Source of the DNA: Variovorax paradoxus
Lineage (GTDB): Bacteria > Pseudomonadota > Gammaproteobacteria > Burkholderiales > Burkholderiaceae_C
Length of the DNA stretch: 64,000 nucleotides
Direction: 5' to 3'
Assembly (NCBI GenBank): GCA_016806145.1
Contig: CP063168.1
Span: 1-64,000 of the forward strand
Both the position numbers and the translations under genes were made by a program. Under the pieces are notes generated by a model. That model made no database searches, was not told the DNA's origin, and worked only from the letters and a program-made list of their open reading frames with translations. Positions 27,244-36,696 of the stretch are shown here, piece by piece. The stretch's first letter is position 1. Each line of letters starts with the position of its first letter.

Positions 27244-28146
27244 CTAGGCCGGGAATTCCTTTTGTCCATGCAGCACCTGCCGTACGCTCTCGGATATTGA
27301 CGTGGTCGGCCTGCGAATCAGCGCGCTCAGGGTGCCACGGTCTTCAAACAACGCGCCCTGTGCAGCACCAGCGTCCGCATCGGCGACAATTCTGGCAACG
27401 ACCTCGGGTAGGCCTGCTGAACGGAGGGCAGCTTCGTATTTATCCGGGGTGAGATCGTGGTATCGAACTGAACTACCTGAATGAAGTGAAATCTCCGTCG
27501 CGAGATCGTCCAGGGTGTACGCCTCGTCTCCTGCGAGTTCGAGGGGGCTCGCGTACAGCTGATGCTCCGAGAGCATGATCGCGGCGGCCGCCGCCGCATA
27601 GTCTGCGCGCGCGGCCGACGAGATCTTGCCATCGCCGGCCGAGCCCATAAGCGAACCAGTGTCGATCGCCGCTGCAACGCCGCCGAGATAGTTCTCGTTG
27701 TACCAACCGTTGCGAAGGAGTACATGTGGAAGACCCGACTTCGCGAGCATTGACTCTGTCTCGCGATGGTCGGCCGCAAGTCCGAGAGGCGAGCTGTCGG
27801 CATGGAGCAGGCTCGTGTAGGCGACCAAACCAACACCGACGTTGCTGGCCGCGGCTATAACATTGCGGTGTTGCCTGATACGGTCGGCTCCGACGGCATT
27901 CGATGAAATGAAGAGCAGGCGCTGGATCCCGAAGAACGCTCGGTCCAGCGACCGCGGATCGTCGTACTCGGCGACTCGAATGTCAATCCCCGCATCCTTG
28001 AGACGAGCCGATGTGTCGATGCTCTGAGGCCGTACGAGTGCCGATATCATCGCCGGCGGAGCGCTTTTTAAAAGCTCCTGTATGACAAGGGAGCCGAGCT
28101 GCCCGGTGGCGCCGGTTACGAGTATGCGATCGACTGATTTTTGCAT
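27244..28146 (-). CDS. NmrA-like/QorB-type NAD(P)H:quinone oxidoreductase
   Basis: A 300-residue extended-SDR protein with the NADP motif VTGATGQLGSLVI at the N-terminus, RLLFISSNAVGADRIRQHRN and LLRNGWYNENYLGG. These segments fit the NmrA/YtfG (QorB) group, which reduce quinones or act as redox sensors and lack the YxxxK dehydrogenase site. It stands alone on the reverse strand, with the SnoaL-like gene 181 bases upstream in the same direction. Confidence 0.85.
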   Translation of the reverse strand: MQKSVDRILVTGATGQLGSLVIQELLKSAPPAMISALVRPQSIDTSARLKDAGIDIRVAEYDDPRSLDRAFFGIQRLLFISSNAVGADRIRQHRNVIAAASNVGVGLVAYTSLLHADSSPLGLAADHRETESMLAKSGLPHVLLRNGWYNENYLGGVAAAIDTGSLMGSAGDGKISSAARADYAAAAAAIMLSEHQLYASPLELAGDEAYTLDDLATEISLHSGSSVRYHDLTPDKYEAALRSAGLPEVVARIVADADAGAAQGALFEDRGTLSALIRRPTTSISESVRQVLHGQKEFPA

Positions 28147-28327
28147 CTATCTAAATCCTGATTCGGTGCCCATAGCCTTTTTTTAAAGCAGGTGCGGTCG
28201 TTGCCGCTGGCTCCGGCTTGGCGGGCGGGAGGCTCCGTTGATGGTCGTGCGTCGAGGGCGACAGGAATATTTGTGATGCGCACAGCTGTTCACGCAACGT
28301 GCGTTGGCTATCGTCTCGTCATTCGAG

Positions 28328-28759
28328 TCACGGGCGGAAATCGGTGATCCCAACGCCGGTCGACAGGTCGATCGGAACAGAAACATGGTCGTGGATCATC
28401 AACCACTTTCCGTCTGTCTTGCGAAAGCCAATGGTTTCGCGCGTCCAAAGGTCGACTTTGTTCCCACCGACAGACCCAGCAAAGCGCGTAAAGCCTGTCG
28501 TGAACGCGACGTCGCCTGAGCAGTGCACTTTCATGTTCTTGAATTCGAATACTGGGTCCTCGTCGAACATCTCGAAAAAGGTTACCCAATTTCTACGGAA
28601 AGAATCCGATCCGGCGAAGCTGAATGGAGGCATTACATCGAACCCCAAGTACTCGGGGCCCGGGTAGTAGGTCGCCATGGTCCGTTCGACGTCGCGGGAT
28701 TGCACGGCGTTCTGCCATTCGGTGCGCACCGCACGGATTTGTTCCTCATCGCTGCCCAT
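28328..28759 (-). CDS. SnoaL/NTF2-like protein of DUF4440 type
   Basis: A 143-residue protein with an NTF2-like cone fold pattern (EEQIRAVRTEWQNAVQSRDV, WTRETIGFRKTDGKWLMIHD). Proteins of this shape are small isomerases, dehydratases or ligand-binding proteins. The C-terminal HDHVSVPID segment is often seen in stress-related DUF4440/SnoaL_3 members. No catalytic residues can be assigned. Confidence 0.8.
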   Translation of the reverse strand: MGSDEEQIRAVRTEWQNAVQSRDVERTMATYYPGPEYLGFDVMPPFSFAGSDSFRRNWVTFFEMFDEDPVFEFKNMKVHCSGDVAFTTGFTRFAGSVGGNKVDLWTRETIGFRKTDGKWLMIHDHVSVPIDLSTGVGITDFRP

Positions 28760-29359
28760 TGAGTTGGTCCTTTCAATTGGTGATATTGGTTCGCAAGAGT
28801 TACGGAAGGAGTCTTTAGAAAATTCGCGAGTCGCAATGCTGCGCGTACGGCGCGGCCTACAGCCGACGACCTGGCATTCAAGTTCTTACACCGGAGGCAG
28901 CCGCTGAACCGAGGCCATCTAGGGCAGATTGCTGCGATGTGCAAGCGACCGGGAAGCTTCAAGCTACTTCAGCAACGCGTCCCGGTGGCCTAAGCTATCG
29001 AGAAGCGTGGGCTTGGAGCCACGCCGAATCAGCCATCAATACCCGTAAATTCGCTCGAAGGCCGTTACCTGGTCTTTGAGATCTGCGACTGCGATATTTT
29101 TATTGGGGGACACCAGATGCAACGGGTCGATTTCGATTCTGTCCAAATAGGTCTTTGTGTGACGAAGCGAGGACGCAAGCGTCGCAGCCGGTGGCATCTC
29201 CCAGTTCGAAGCTGCGCGCCGCGCCTCGGGACTTTGTCAGTACCTGCCGTCGAGACGCCGTCGCCGAAGGTGTCGACGTCGCAATCTGGCTGATGCGCCT
29301 GGCGCCGCGTTGCCGCTGGTGGTCCAGGCTCCCAGTGTTTTGGTCGTTGTCAGTTCCGT
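28760..29359. other. 600-base gap with one possible short coding remnant
   Basis: No full gene was found between the SnoaL-like and hydrolase genes. On the reverse strand, 29036-29197 can encode 53 residues ending KNIAVADLKDQVTAFERIYG-Tyr-stop, whose regular amphipathic end looks like the C-terminus of a larger protein. Upstream of it the frame is closed by a stop. It may be a gene relic; I do not recognise the family. Confidence 0.3.
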
Positions 29360-30310
29360 TCACTCCATGTACCTCGCTAGCCAGTCGAGTATCGGCTGCG
29401 GTCGACGCTGGAATTCCAAATAGCCGTCCCAGCGCACCGTGGTATCGGGTATCCAATGCAGTTGTTTGTCCTGTACCGGCATGGCGTCGAATGTGGCCTG
29501 CACGTCGGCCGGTGTCGTCATCATATCGTCATGAACCTGATAAATGAAGGTCGGTAGGCGAACGCTTCGTGCCCAGAGGTTGGGCGACATCTCGTCGAGG
29601 GTGCAACTCGCGCAAAGTTGGATCTCGCGCTCCAGTTGGTCAATCCGGTCTGCGATACCCATCATTTCAAGCTCCCGGGTCAAGACAGATCGGATTGAGA
29701 GGGGCTGGCAGAGCACCATGCAGCGTACTTGGTCGAATTGAGTCGCATCGCTATGTATTGCGTAGAGAGTGGCATTGGCGCCGTTGCATCTGGAGAACAG
29801 TCCGATGGACATGCCCTTCAGACCCTCACGACCTCGAACGTATTGCAGAGACCCGATCACATCTCTGGCCTCGAAGCGTCCGCCGCTGTTAAGACCCCCA
29901 TTGGCAGCTCCGCTCATTCCGAAGTTTCGCTCGTCATAAGTGAGAACGTTATAGCCAGCTTCATGAAGAATTCGGTAATCGGCCACATAGTCCACTTCGA
30001 AAGTGTTGCCGCCAGCGGCACCGAACTTGCGCCAGGGTTCGAGATGGCTGGGACAGCCGTAGCGATTGAACGACAGCGGATGGTTCACAATGATCAACCG
30101 CTGGGAACCAGGGGAGGGGATGTACCAAGCTTCTAGTGGAGTGCCATCCTGCGAGGGAAAGGTCACGGCCTCGAACTCCAGCCCTTGATCTGCTGGTGTC
30201 CTAAGGATGGGAGAGCGCAATGGGTAACTCCATCCTTGCGCCATTGCCTTCAGCCTATGGGAAATCTCCTGTTCCGTCTGTGTCTGCGCTAGGGGTGCTT
30301 TTGCGTCCAT
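29360..30310 (-). CDS. Alpha/beta hydrolase with Cys at the nucleophile position
   Basis: A 316-residue alpha/beta-hydrolase-fold protein. The nucleophile elbow reads GLFSRCNGAN, with Cys175 where Ser is normal. An Asp is present in YQVHDDMMTTP, but where the catalytic His is expected the sequence is TTVRWDGYLEFQRRP, with no His. Related proteins I recall share the Cys elbow and the R-[FW]-DGY end, so this looks like a conserved subfamily of unknown reaction. I place the start at 30310 behind a GGAG; an ATG at 30364 is open but has no ribosome site. It is divergent from a LysR gene. Confidence 0.75.
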   Translation of the reverse strand: MDAKAPLAQTQTEQEISHRLKAMAQGWSYPLRSPILRTPADQGLEFEAVTFPSQDGTPLEAWYIPSPGSQRLIIVNHPLSFNRYGCPSHLEPWRKFGAAGGNTFEVDYVADYRILHEAGYNVLTYDERNFGMSGAANGGLNSGGRFEARDVIGSLQYVRGREGLKGMSIGLFSRCNGANATLYAIHSDATQFDQVRCMVLCQPLSIRSVLTRELEMMGIADRIDQLEREIQLCASCTLDEMSPNLWARSVRLPTFIYQVHDDMMTTPADVQATFDAMPVQDKQLHWIPDTTVRWDGYLEFQRRPQPILDWLARYME

Positions 30311-30394
30311 CATCATCTCCATTTCCATCATTCGGTCGGGGGAATGATGCAACGTGTCGTGCATCTGTGAAATGACGATTTACGATTGGGGGTC
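30311..30394. promoter_or_regulatory. Divergent hydrolase/lysR control region
   Basis: If the hydrolase starts at 30310, 84 bases remain for both promoters, a usual size for a LysR-regulated divergent pair. With the longer hydrolase start only 30 bases would remain. No clear T-N11-A LysR box was singled out. Confidence 0.35.
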
Positions 30395-31327
30395 ATGCAA
30401 AATTTAAATGATTCAAGCTTTGGGCACATTGATCTTCGCGCGCTGCGTTTTCTGGCCAAGGTGCTGGAACAGCGTAGCGTGACGCATGCCGGAGAGGAGA
30501 TGGGACTGAGCCAACCGGCGGCAAGCCGCCTATTGGCTCAGATTCGTCACGCGTTCGGAGACGACCCGCTACTCGTGCGCACCGTTAGGGGCGGTTATGT
30601 GCCGACCGCGCGAGCGACAGAACTTATGCCGTTGCTAGCGGAAGCGATTGCCGCGGAGAACCGACTTTTCGCGCGACCCGAGTTTGATCCCTCGTGTTCG
30701 ACCCGGTCGTTCAGGGTGGCCACGACGGACTATGGTGCCGCGATAGTAGTGACAAAACTTGTATGCGCGTTGGCCAAAGAAGCACCGGGCGTATCGGTGG
30801 ATGTTCGGGCATGGGATAGCGGGACTCTAACCGGCATGGAAGAAGGCCGGATTGACCTTGCGCTCTACACCGACGAAGCCTTGCCAACCGGATTTCACTT
30901 CGAGCGCCTTTTCGAGGAGCAGTTCTGCTGCATCGTTCGATCAGGGCATCCTGTATTGGCAAACCGCGATGCCGATGGTCGCATTGGGCCGTCCCTTCTT
31001 GCGGAACTGCCGCGAGTTGTCCTTCTGTATCCGGAAGGATCTGACATCGCTGCGGACGACCCCTTGTCAATGCATGGGCGCCGGCATGGGCCGGGCGATT
31101 TCTTAACGCCCTATTTCTTGGCGGGCCCGCTCCTGGTAAGCCAGTCCGACCATGTCCTGTGCATGGCGCGCCGTATAGCTGAACTGGTCGCGGCGAAAAC
31201 CGACGTGACGCTGATCGACTTTCCTGACGCTGGTCAGATGAGGTACTGTGCCATATGGCATGAACGCGCCGCTTCGGATCCCGGTGCTGCATGGATGCGG
31301 CGCAGACTGGCGGATCTAGCTTATTGA
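30395..31327 (+). CDS. LysR family transcriptional regulator
   Basis: A 310-residue LysR protein. The N-terminal winged helix is LRALRFLAKVLEQRSVTHAG, then LSQPAASRLLAQIRHAFGDD, and the effector-binding domain follows (FRVATTDYGAAIV, DLALYTDEALPTGF). The NodD-like shape of the C-terminal half (FEEQFCCIVRSGHPVL) is typical of regulators of aromatic or hydrolase genes. ATG 30395 is used, 9 bases inside a longer TTG frame. It probably controls the divergent Cys-elbow hydrolase. Confidence 0.9.
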   Translation: MQNLNDSSFGHIDLRALRFLAKVLEQRSVTHAGEEMGLSQPAASRLLAQIRHAFGDDPLLVRTVRGGYVPTARATELMPLLAEAIAAENRLFARPEFDPSCSTRSFRVATTDYGAAIVVTKLVCALAKEAPGVSVDVRAWDSGTLTGMEEGRIDLALYTDEALPTGFHFERLFEEQFCCIVRSGHPVLANRDADGRIGPSLLAELPRVVLLYPEGSDIAADDPLSMHGRRHGPGDFLTPYFLAGPLLVSQSDHVLCMARRIAELVAAKTDVTLIDFPDAGQMRYCAIWHERAASDPGAAWMRRRLADLAY

Positions 31328-31788
31328 GGAGCCGCTGGGTTGGCGACGGCGGGGCTGGACGCGATGATTGTGGCGATCCGACCGGAGATGGAAGATAGCC
31401 CTTTCACGCGGGCGTGTAAGTATGGAGCGCGTTGCCAATCCTTTCGGCCGATTGGATACGCAGGAAGCGTCTCTCAATGCAACACGGCAGTCGAGATCGC
31501 GACGCCATCGTTGGTGGGCATGTTGCTGCGGGAAGGTTGCGCTCGGCCCGGTGTCGGATGACACGAGCTCGCCAGGGTTCGACGTCGATGCATTGGCGGT
31601 GGATCTGAAGCTGATCCAATAGCTCACAGCGCTGAAGTTCATTGAAGCCGCGCAGAGCCCGTGCAGTCGGTAGACCGGGGTGGCAGGGATGCGTCGGCGG
31701 CAACTTCTCGTATAGCAAAAGCACGTCAAAGGCGAGTTCGTGCGGCGTGACGGAACGGCCGATCTGGTCGGTGCGCTGGAGCATGAAC
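31328..31788. other. Unrecognised region before the istB relic
   Basis: Open frames exist on both strands, including a 126-codon reverse frame, but none carries a recognisable domain. It may include decayed IS21 sequence upstream of the istB relic, although no istA motif could be made out. Confidence 0.3.
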
Positions 31789-32056
31789 CTAGCTAGTGAC
31801 TTCGGACAACTGGACTTCCTGCCGTCCGGTCATGCCGGCGGTGCGCTGCTGTTCCGACTGCTGTCAAGGCTGTACCAACAGACTCGAGTAGTCACGAGGA
31901 TCAACCGAGGCGTCATCGAAAGGGCGATAGTTCTCGGCGACGCGAAAAGACCGCAGTTTTGCGTGATCTGTGGAGACGGGCAACGGAAGCCATCGCTTCG
32001 ATCGCAACAGTGCAGCGGGAGAAACGCGCATCAAGGCCGCAAAGGCGCCGTCAAGG
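31789..32056 (+). pseudogene. Relic of an IS21-family IstB ATPase gene
   Basis: In one frame (about 31790-31949) DFGQLDFLPSGHAGGALLFR, LLSRLYQQTRVV and VLGDAK align with the IstB Walker-B/sensor part (normally DELGYLPF..GG.LLF..., LYERTSVVITTN, FGDAK). After a frame change at about 31950-31969, METGNGSHRFDRNSAAGETR continues the IstB C-terminus (VETGN..RF..S.A..TRIK). The N-terminal Walker A part is missing and a short internal stretch is deleted, so this is a dead insertion-sequence fragment. Confidence 0.7.
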
Positions 32057-32345
32057 CGAATAAAGCTGACGCGTCGGCCAACGTTGATGAGCGTGGAAGG
32101 GCGCTACGGGATACGTTCTTCGCGCCTTGCTACGCGATACAGATATCAAGATGACGGCGGCATCGACAGAAAGCAGGGCGTATGCCGTACCGAACCACAG
32201 CCTGCGATCACAGTGGGAGGCTTTTACTCCTAGTTCACTTCTACAAATCGCCGCGGCCGTGATTGCCACCACGGCGAGCACAGTCCGATTCTATCGACTC
32301 GTCTTTTCTTGAGACAAAGATGTCACCCTCTGGCATGCGGGGCAT
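32057..32345. other. Gap after the istB relic
   Basis: About 290 bases up to the stop of the reverse-strand lactonase gene. Nothing recognisable is seen on either strand. Confidence 0.35.
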
Positions 32346-33200
32346 TCAGTCCAGATATGCAGGAAACTGGGGCATCGCGCGAAAGTCGCCAGGGTCGTGG
32401 TGGATAACCAGGCGTGCAGCGGTGTTGCGCAGCAAGCGGTGAACACGGTCCATTGACGCGAGCGTGTCAGCGCGGCTGTCATTCGTGCCGGGGACGAAAG
32501 ACTTGTCGAAGGCCTCGTGCGAATGGTAGAGGTCGCCAGAGATTAATACCGGGCCGGCCTTCGCAAGCTTGAGGAGCAGCACCTGGGAACCGGGGGTGTG
32601 ACCTGGCGCCTTCAAGATTTGAACGGTGCCGTCACCGAAGACGTCGTAGTCCTGATCAAACATGATCTTGCGGGCTTCCTTGACGGTCTCGACAAGGACA
32701 GGGTCAATGAATGGGGGCGTGGGCACGCTGTTCGCCCAAATCAACTCACGCCGGCTCACCAACCATGTCGCGCCGGAGAATGCGGCTGCGTTGCCGAGAT
32801 GGTCAAGGTGCAAGTGCGAGACTGAGACGTATTTGATGTCGGTCGGCGCCAGACCAATCGACCTTAACTGCGAGGCGAGCGTAGTGCCTACTTGGAAGCG
32901 CAAAAGCGATCCGAACGCAACGCCCTCCGGCGATGCGGCGTACTTGTCACCCAGCCCTAGGTCCCAGATCAGGTCTCCTTTGGGATGGCGGATCAACCAG
33001 CAGGGCGACACACGCTCGCCGCGTTCGCCCGTGTGCTCAAACGTGTCGGAAAGGCGGCCTAGGTCACTCGTCTCATAGCGCCCACAGTCGAGCGCATACA
33101 ACCGCATTTCAGAAGGGCTGTTCACGGTCTGCGCCACCGCGGTCAATGAAAGTGCCAGCAGCGCAAGCGCTGCGCCTAGCAGAGACGTAAGGCGTTTCAT
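32346..33200 (-). CDS. Exported metallo-beta-lactamase-fold N-acyl homoserine lactonase family protein
   Basis: A 284-residue protein with a clear signal peptide (MKRLTSLLGAALALLALSLT, cleavage near residue 24), so it acts in the periplasm or outside. The zinc motif HLHLDH lies at residues 129-134, with further ligands in APGHTPGSQ, SGDLYHSHE and the C-terminal HHDPGDF. The family opens the lactone ring of acyl-homoserine lactones and other lactones. Signal-degrading activity is inferred from family only; a hydrolase for a pathway lactone is equally possible. It stands alone, with a 189-base gap to the CoA-transferase gene. Confidence 0.85.
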   Translation of the reverse strand: MKRLTSLLGAALALLALSLTAVAQTVNSPSEMRLYALDCGRYETSDLGRLSDTFEHTGERGERVSPCWLIRHPKGDLIWDLGLGDKYAASPEGVAFGSLLRFQVGTTLASQLRSIGLAPTDIKYVSVSHLHLDHLGNAAAFSGATWLVSRRELIWANSVPTPPFIDPVLVETVKEARKIMFDQDYDVFGDGTVQILKAPGHTPGSQVLLLKLAKAGPVLISGDLYHSHEAFDKSFVPGTNDSRADTLASMDRVHRLLRNTAARLVIHHDPGDFRAMPQFPAYLD

Positions 33201-33389
33201 CAGCAGTTCCTATTCTGAATTTCTTGAATACGAATTGTCGTACGCTGCCGCGGCGCTAAGGAACTCGACGTTGCGGCGATCTCGGTTAAGCGGTCGCCGC
33301 GAGGCTCGCGACACGGCATGCGAAGGAGACTGACGGAGGCCCGGATGCAGCTGCCAGTTCAAGTCTTTCTATAACGCAAGTTTGATTCT

Positions 33390-34598
33390 TCAGATTACGC
33401 AGGCAGCTTTGAGCTCAGCCAGCTTTTCTTCCGGCAAATCAAGCAGGGAGGTGAGAACATCGTGCGTGCCTTCGCCGAGGATGGGAGGCGCGCTGCGCAC
33501 TGGCAGACGCTCGCCGTCGAAACGGTAGGGTGGCGCCATCACGTCGACGGTACCGGCTACCGGGTGCGGCTGCGCGGTCACGAGGCCGCCCCGGGTGGCG
33601 CGAGGGGACTGAAGCGCCTCGAGCAGGCCAAGCACCTCGCCGCAAGGAATGCCGGCGATGGCAAGTCGCTCGAGCAGCGCAGCGCGTGGGCGTCTGGCCA
33701 GTTCGGTATGCAACTCGGGTAGCAGCAATGCGCGGTTGGCCGACCGAAGGATGTTGGTCTTGAAGCGTTCGTCTGCAGCGAGATCGGGCCGCTCGATCAC
33801 CTCGATGCAAAAGCGGGCGAACTGTGCGTTGTTGCCTACAGTGATGACGAGAGGGCCATCGGCCGCCTCGAACACGCCGTACGGAACTATGGAGGGATGC
33901 GAGTTGCCGCAGCGCGGCGGGTCCTCGCCCATCAATAGCGCCTCGAGGCCGAAGTAGGCGGTGATCATCAAGCCGCAGTCGAATAGCGCCATCTCGACGT
34001 GGCGGCCCTGGCCAGTCCTTTCACGCTGATACAGTGCGGCCAGCACCGCTTGAGCCGAGTACATGCCGGTGAACATATCGACTGCGGCCACGCCAAATTT
34101 CAGCGGCGATTGGCTAGCCTCGCCGTTGAGCGCCATCAAGCCGGCCTCGCCCTGTACTAGAAGGTCGTAGCCAGGCCGTGCTGCTTCGGGGCCGGTGCGG
34201 TCATAGCCCGAGATCGAACAATAGACAAGGCGCGGATTATCTTTGCGCAGCTGCTCGTAGCCCAGGCCCAGTTTTTCGATCCCGCCAAACTTGAAGTTCT
34301 GGATCACCACATCGCACTGGTTCGCCAAGTCGCGCGCCAGTCGCTGACCCTCGGGCGTCTGCAGGTCAAGCGTGACGGATCGCTTGTTGCGGTTGACGCT
34401 GTTGAAATAGGCGGTCTCGGTCTTGCCCACGCGCAGGCCCCAATCGCGGGTGTCGTCGCCACGGCCAGGGTGCTCGACCTTGATGACCTCGGCGCCCATG
34501 TCGGCTAGCACCATGCCACACCATGGGCCCGCAAGAATGCGGGACAGGTCGAGGACGCGTACACCAGAAAGTGGCAGCGTGGAGTTCAGCGAGGACAT
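33390..34598 (-). CDS. CaiB/BaiF family CoA-transferase
   Basis: A 402-residue class III CoA-transferase. The N-terminal VLDLSRILAGPWCGMVLADM and EVIKVEHPGRGDDTR, and RPGYDLLVQGEAGLM with the catalytic Asp (D145), are diagnostic. It moves CoA between carboxylic acids, for example from succinyl-CoA. The ATG giving MSSLNSTLPL is chosen because GGAG precedes it; a longer start exists. No partner gene (such as a hydratase or lyase) lies next to it, so the substrate is unknown. Confidence 0.92.
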   Translation of the reverse strand: MSSLNSTLPLSGVRVLDLSRILAGPWCGMVLADMGAEVIKVEHPGRGDDTRDWGLRVGKTETAYFNSVNRNKRSVTLDLQTPEGQRLARDLANQCDVVIQNFKFGGIEKLGLGYEQLRKDNPRLVYCSISGYDRTGPEAARPGYDLLVQGEAGLMALNGEASQSPLKFGVAAVDMFTGMYSAQAVLAALYQRERTGQGRHVEMALFDCGLMITAYFGLEALLMGEDPPRCGNSHPSIVPYGVFEAADGPLVITVGNNAQFARFCIEVIERPDLAADERFKTNILRSANRALLLPELHTELARRPRAALLERLAIAGIPCGEVLGLLEALQSPRATRGGLVTAQPHPVAGTVDVMAPPYRFDGERLPVRSAPPILGEGTHDVLTSLLDLPEEKLAELKAACVI

Positions 34599-35053
34599 TG
34601 GTGTCTCCAGGAAGGCGTAGGAATTATTTTGGTTCTGAAAAGAGGATCCGCTCATGCTGCGCCTGTCGTAGCGTCGTGCGAGGCTTCGAAAATTCGACGA
34701 ACTTCGGCAGGTTCGAACTCAGCTTGGATGGCTCTCGGGCAGGGCAGCGGATGAGGTTGGATCCGTAGGAAGCAGTCTGCCCGCCGCAGTCGAAGCCGCT
34801 TGAGGGTCGGCGATGCCATCGTCATCGGCACATGTCGCGCCACCTCGATGTGGCCAACAACGCCGAGGGGAAGGCAGCACATCGCGAACATGCGATCGTG
34901 AAAGCCTATCTACGTCAAGCCTGCGATCCATCGATGCTGACGGAGCGCAGGCCAATGCAGACCAAGCTGCGAGTGCTGATCGATAGCTGGCTCGCGAGTC
35001 AAGGCGCGTGCGTGCCAACCCAGATTCGTGAAGCTAGCGCGCTCTTCACTCGA
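34599..35053. other. Intergenic region upstream of the CoA-transferase gene
   Basis: Should contain the promoter of the reverse-strand CoA-transferase gene. Short frames on both strands show no convincing family resemblance. No repeat or terminator was recognised. Confidence 0.35.
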
Positions 35054-36382
35054 TCATGCTTCGCCGCGAAGAGCGCCTGAGGCTGCCCACTTCAATATGT
35101 CGCAGTACTGAGCGATATGGTCGTGAGTGTGAACCACACTCAAATAATTCTTCGCTGCTTGTCGATAGATGCCGGCCGAATACATGCGACGGAAGATTTC
35201 GCCTCCAAGCTTGTTGTTGGCTCGACGAGCAATGGCTTGGTTGGTGACCTTCTCTTCCGTGAAGTAGTAGTGGAACATTGGACCGATTCCGGTGATCTGC
35301 GCTTTCAAGCCGAGATCTCTGAAGACCGAGGAAACGGATTCTCTGGCAAAGTTTCCAATTTCCTCCAGCTGTTGAATGCCGCCTTCTTCAACCAGAATAT
35401 CCATTGTGGTGTGGGCAGTCTCCACTGCCATTGGCGATCCATTGAAGGTTCCGCAATGGAAGCTGAATGTCGCCGGATCGCTGCCTGGCGTAAGGTGCTC
35501 CATGACCCACCGCTTCCCGACCAGAGCTGCGAGAGGGAGCCCGCCGGACAAGGCCTTGCCGAGCGTGGTCAGATCCGGCACTACGCCGTAAAGTTCTTGG
35601 GCGCCTCCGGGGGCGAGCCTGAATCCGGTCACCACCTCGTCGAAGATCAAGACGACACCGGCTTTTGTGCACTCTTCTCGCAATGTTTCAAGGAATCCAG
35701 GCTCAGGCGCTAGCGCGCGTTGAGCGGGCTCGCAGATCAGTGCTGCGAAACGCGTCGGATGCTTTTCGAGTAGTTGCTTGACTGCCGCAGCATCGTTATA
35801 CGGAAGGACAACAAGGTCGTCGCCGACTCCGTGCTGAATGCCGGCACTCTCGGCGTACGGAGTCGGCTGGGTTGGGGATGACTCCATGGACCATGAAGCC
35901 AGATCGCTGTGACCATGCCAAGCGCCATCGAATTTGATATACCCCGAACGTCCCGTGACTGCGCGTGCCAGTCGGATCGCGTGCATGGTCGCCTCCGTCC
36001 CGCTTCCTGCGAACCGGACCATTTCGGCAGAGGGGACATACTTCGAAATTCTCGCGGCCAGATCAACGGCTCGGTCGGCGAGGCCAAAATAGTGGGTGCC
36101 ACGCGCGGCCTGTTTCGAGATCGCAGCGACGATTCGAGGATGAGCGTGCCCAAGCACGAGTGGGCCAGCGCCAAGCATGAAATCGAGGCGCTTGTTGCCG
36201 TCGAGGTCGATCACATGGACCCCTTCAGCTCGGTCGATGACGAACTCTAATCCTGGAGGCTGTGTTAGCGAGTTCGTGGTTCCGCCGGGCAGCAGCACAG
36301 CGGCGCGTTCGTACGCCGCGGTATGCATAGCGGACCGCACAAGAGGTGCGTGGGAGAGAGACCTGAGTTCGCTGTTCATCAT
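35054..36382 (-). CDS. Class III aminotransferase, glutamate-1-semialdehyde-aminomutase-like
   Basis: A 442-residue PLP enzyme. PLP contacts lie in FAGSGTEATMHAIRLAR, the Asp in LIFDEVVTGFRL (D248) and the Lys in TTLGKALSGGLP (K276). The FAGSGTEA and GHSDLASW segments are of the HemL/GSAM-like branch, but such genes in catabolic contexts are often omega- or beta-aminotransferases. Start 36382 lies 8 bases from AAGGAA; the next codon is also ATG. It is divergent from a MocR regulator, the usual layout when MocR controls an amino-compound pathway. Confidence 0.88.
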   Translation of the reverse strand: MMNSELRSLSHAPLVRSAMHTAAYERAAVLLPGGTTNSLTQPPGLEFVIDRAEGVHVIDLDGNKRLDFMLGAGPLVLGHAHPRIVAAISKQAARGTHYFGLADRAVDLAARISKYVPSAEMVRFAGSGTEATMHAIRLARAVTGRSGYIKFDGAWHGHSDLASWSMESSPTQPTPYAESAGIQHGVGDDLVVLPYNDAAAVKQLLEKHPTRFAALICEPAQRALAPEPGFLETLREECTKAGVVLIFDEVVTGFRLAPGGAQELYGVVPDLTTLGKALSGGLPLAALVGKRWVMEHLTPGSDPATFSFHCGTFNGSPMAVETAHTTMDILVEEGGIQQLEEIGNFARESVSSVFRDLGLKAQITGIGPMFHYYFTEEKVTNQAIARRANNKLGGEIFRRMYSAGIYRQAAKNYLSVVHTHDHIAQYCDILKWAASGALRGEA

Positions 36383-36696
36383 CGAAAAACTTCCTTGTTG
36401 AATGTGCAGGCTCGGCCGAGCTCCGCGTCCTTTAGCATGCATTATGATGTGCCATCTTGCAATAATGCAAGATGTTCAAGTGATCGTCTTGTCATTTTTG
36501 GTGTAGTTTCCGGATTGGCGCGATGGCGGGGTTCGCTCGTGCAAGGCCGCCGGTGCAGGGTTGCCACTCATGCAAGTAGAATGCATGCAGATTTGATCTT
36601 TTTGGCGGGAGAGCGGCCTGTCCAGGGCCCCACTGCTCGGTCGGCGGCTTCGCAGATTTGCGCGGCCGTGCGAGGTATGACAGCTAGGACTAAGTG
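36383..36696. promoter_or_regulatory. Divergent control region with a long palindrome, aminotransferase/mocR
   Basis: The inverted repeat CATCTTGCA-ATAA-TGCAAGATG lies at 36453-36474, with 9-base perfect arms, 71 bases before the aminotransferase start. Its position suggests the MocR operator. The rest of the 314 bases shows no gene. Confidence 0.55.

Noticed and set aside
27008..27244. 78-codon reverse frame after the NmrA-like gene
   Set aside because: Although it overlaps the stop neatly, the start would be GTG and the protein resembles nothing known.
34832..35080. Plus-strand frame with a weak resemblance to a GntR C-terminus
   Set aside because: The match is too short and overlaps the end of the aminotransferase gene.
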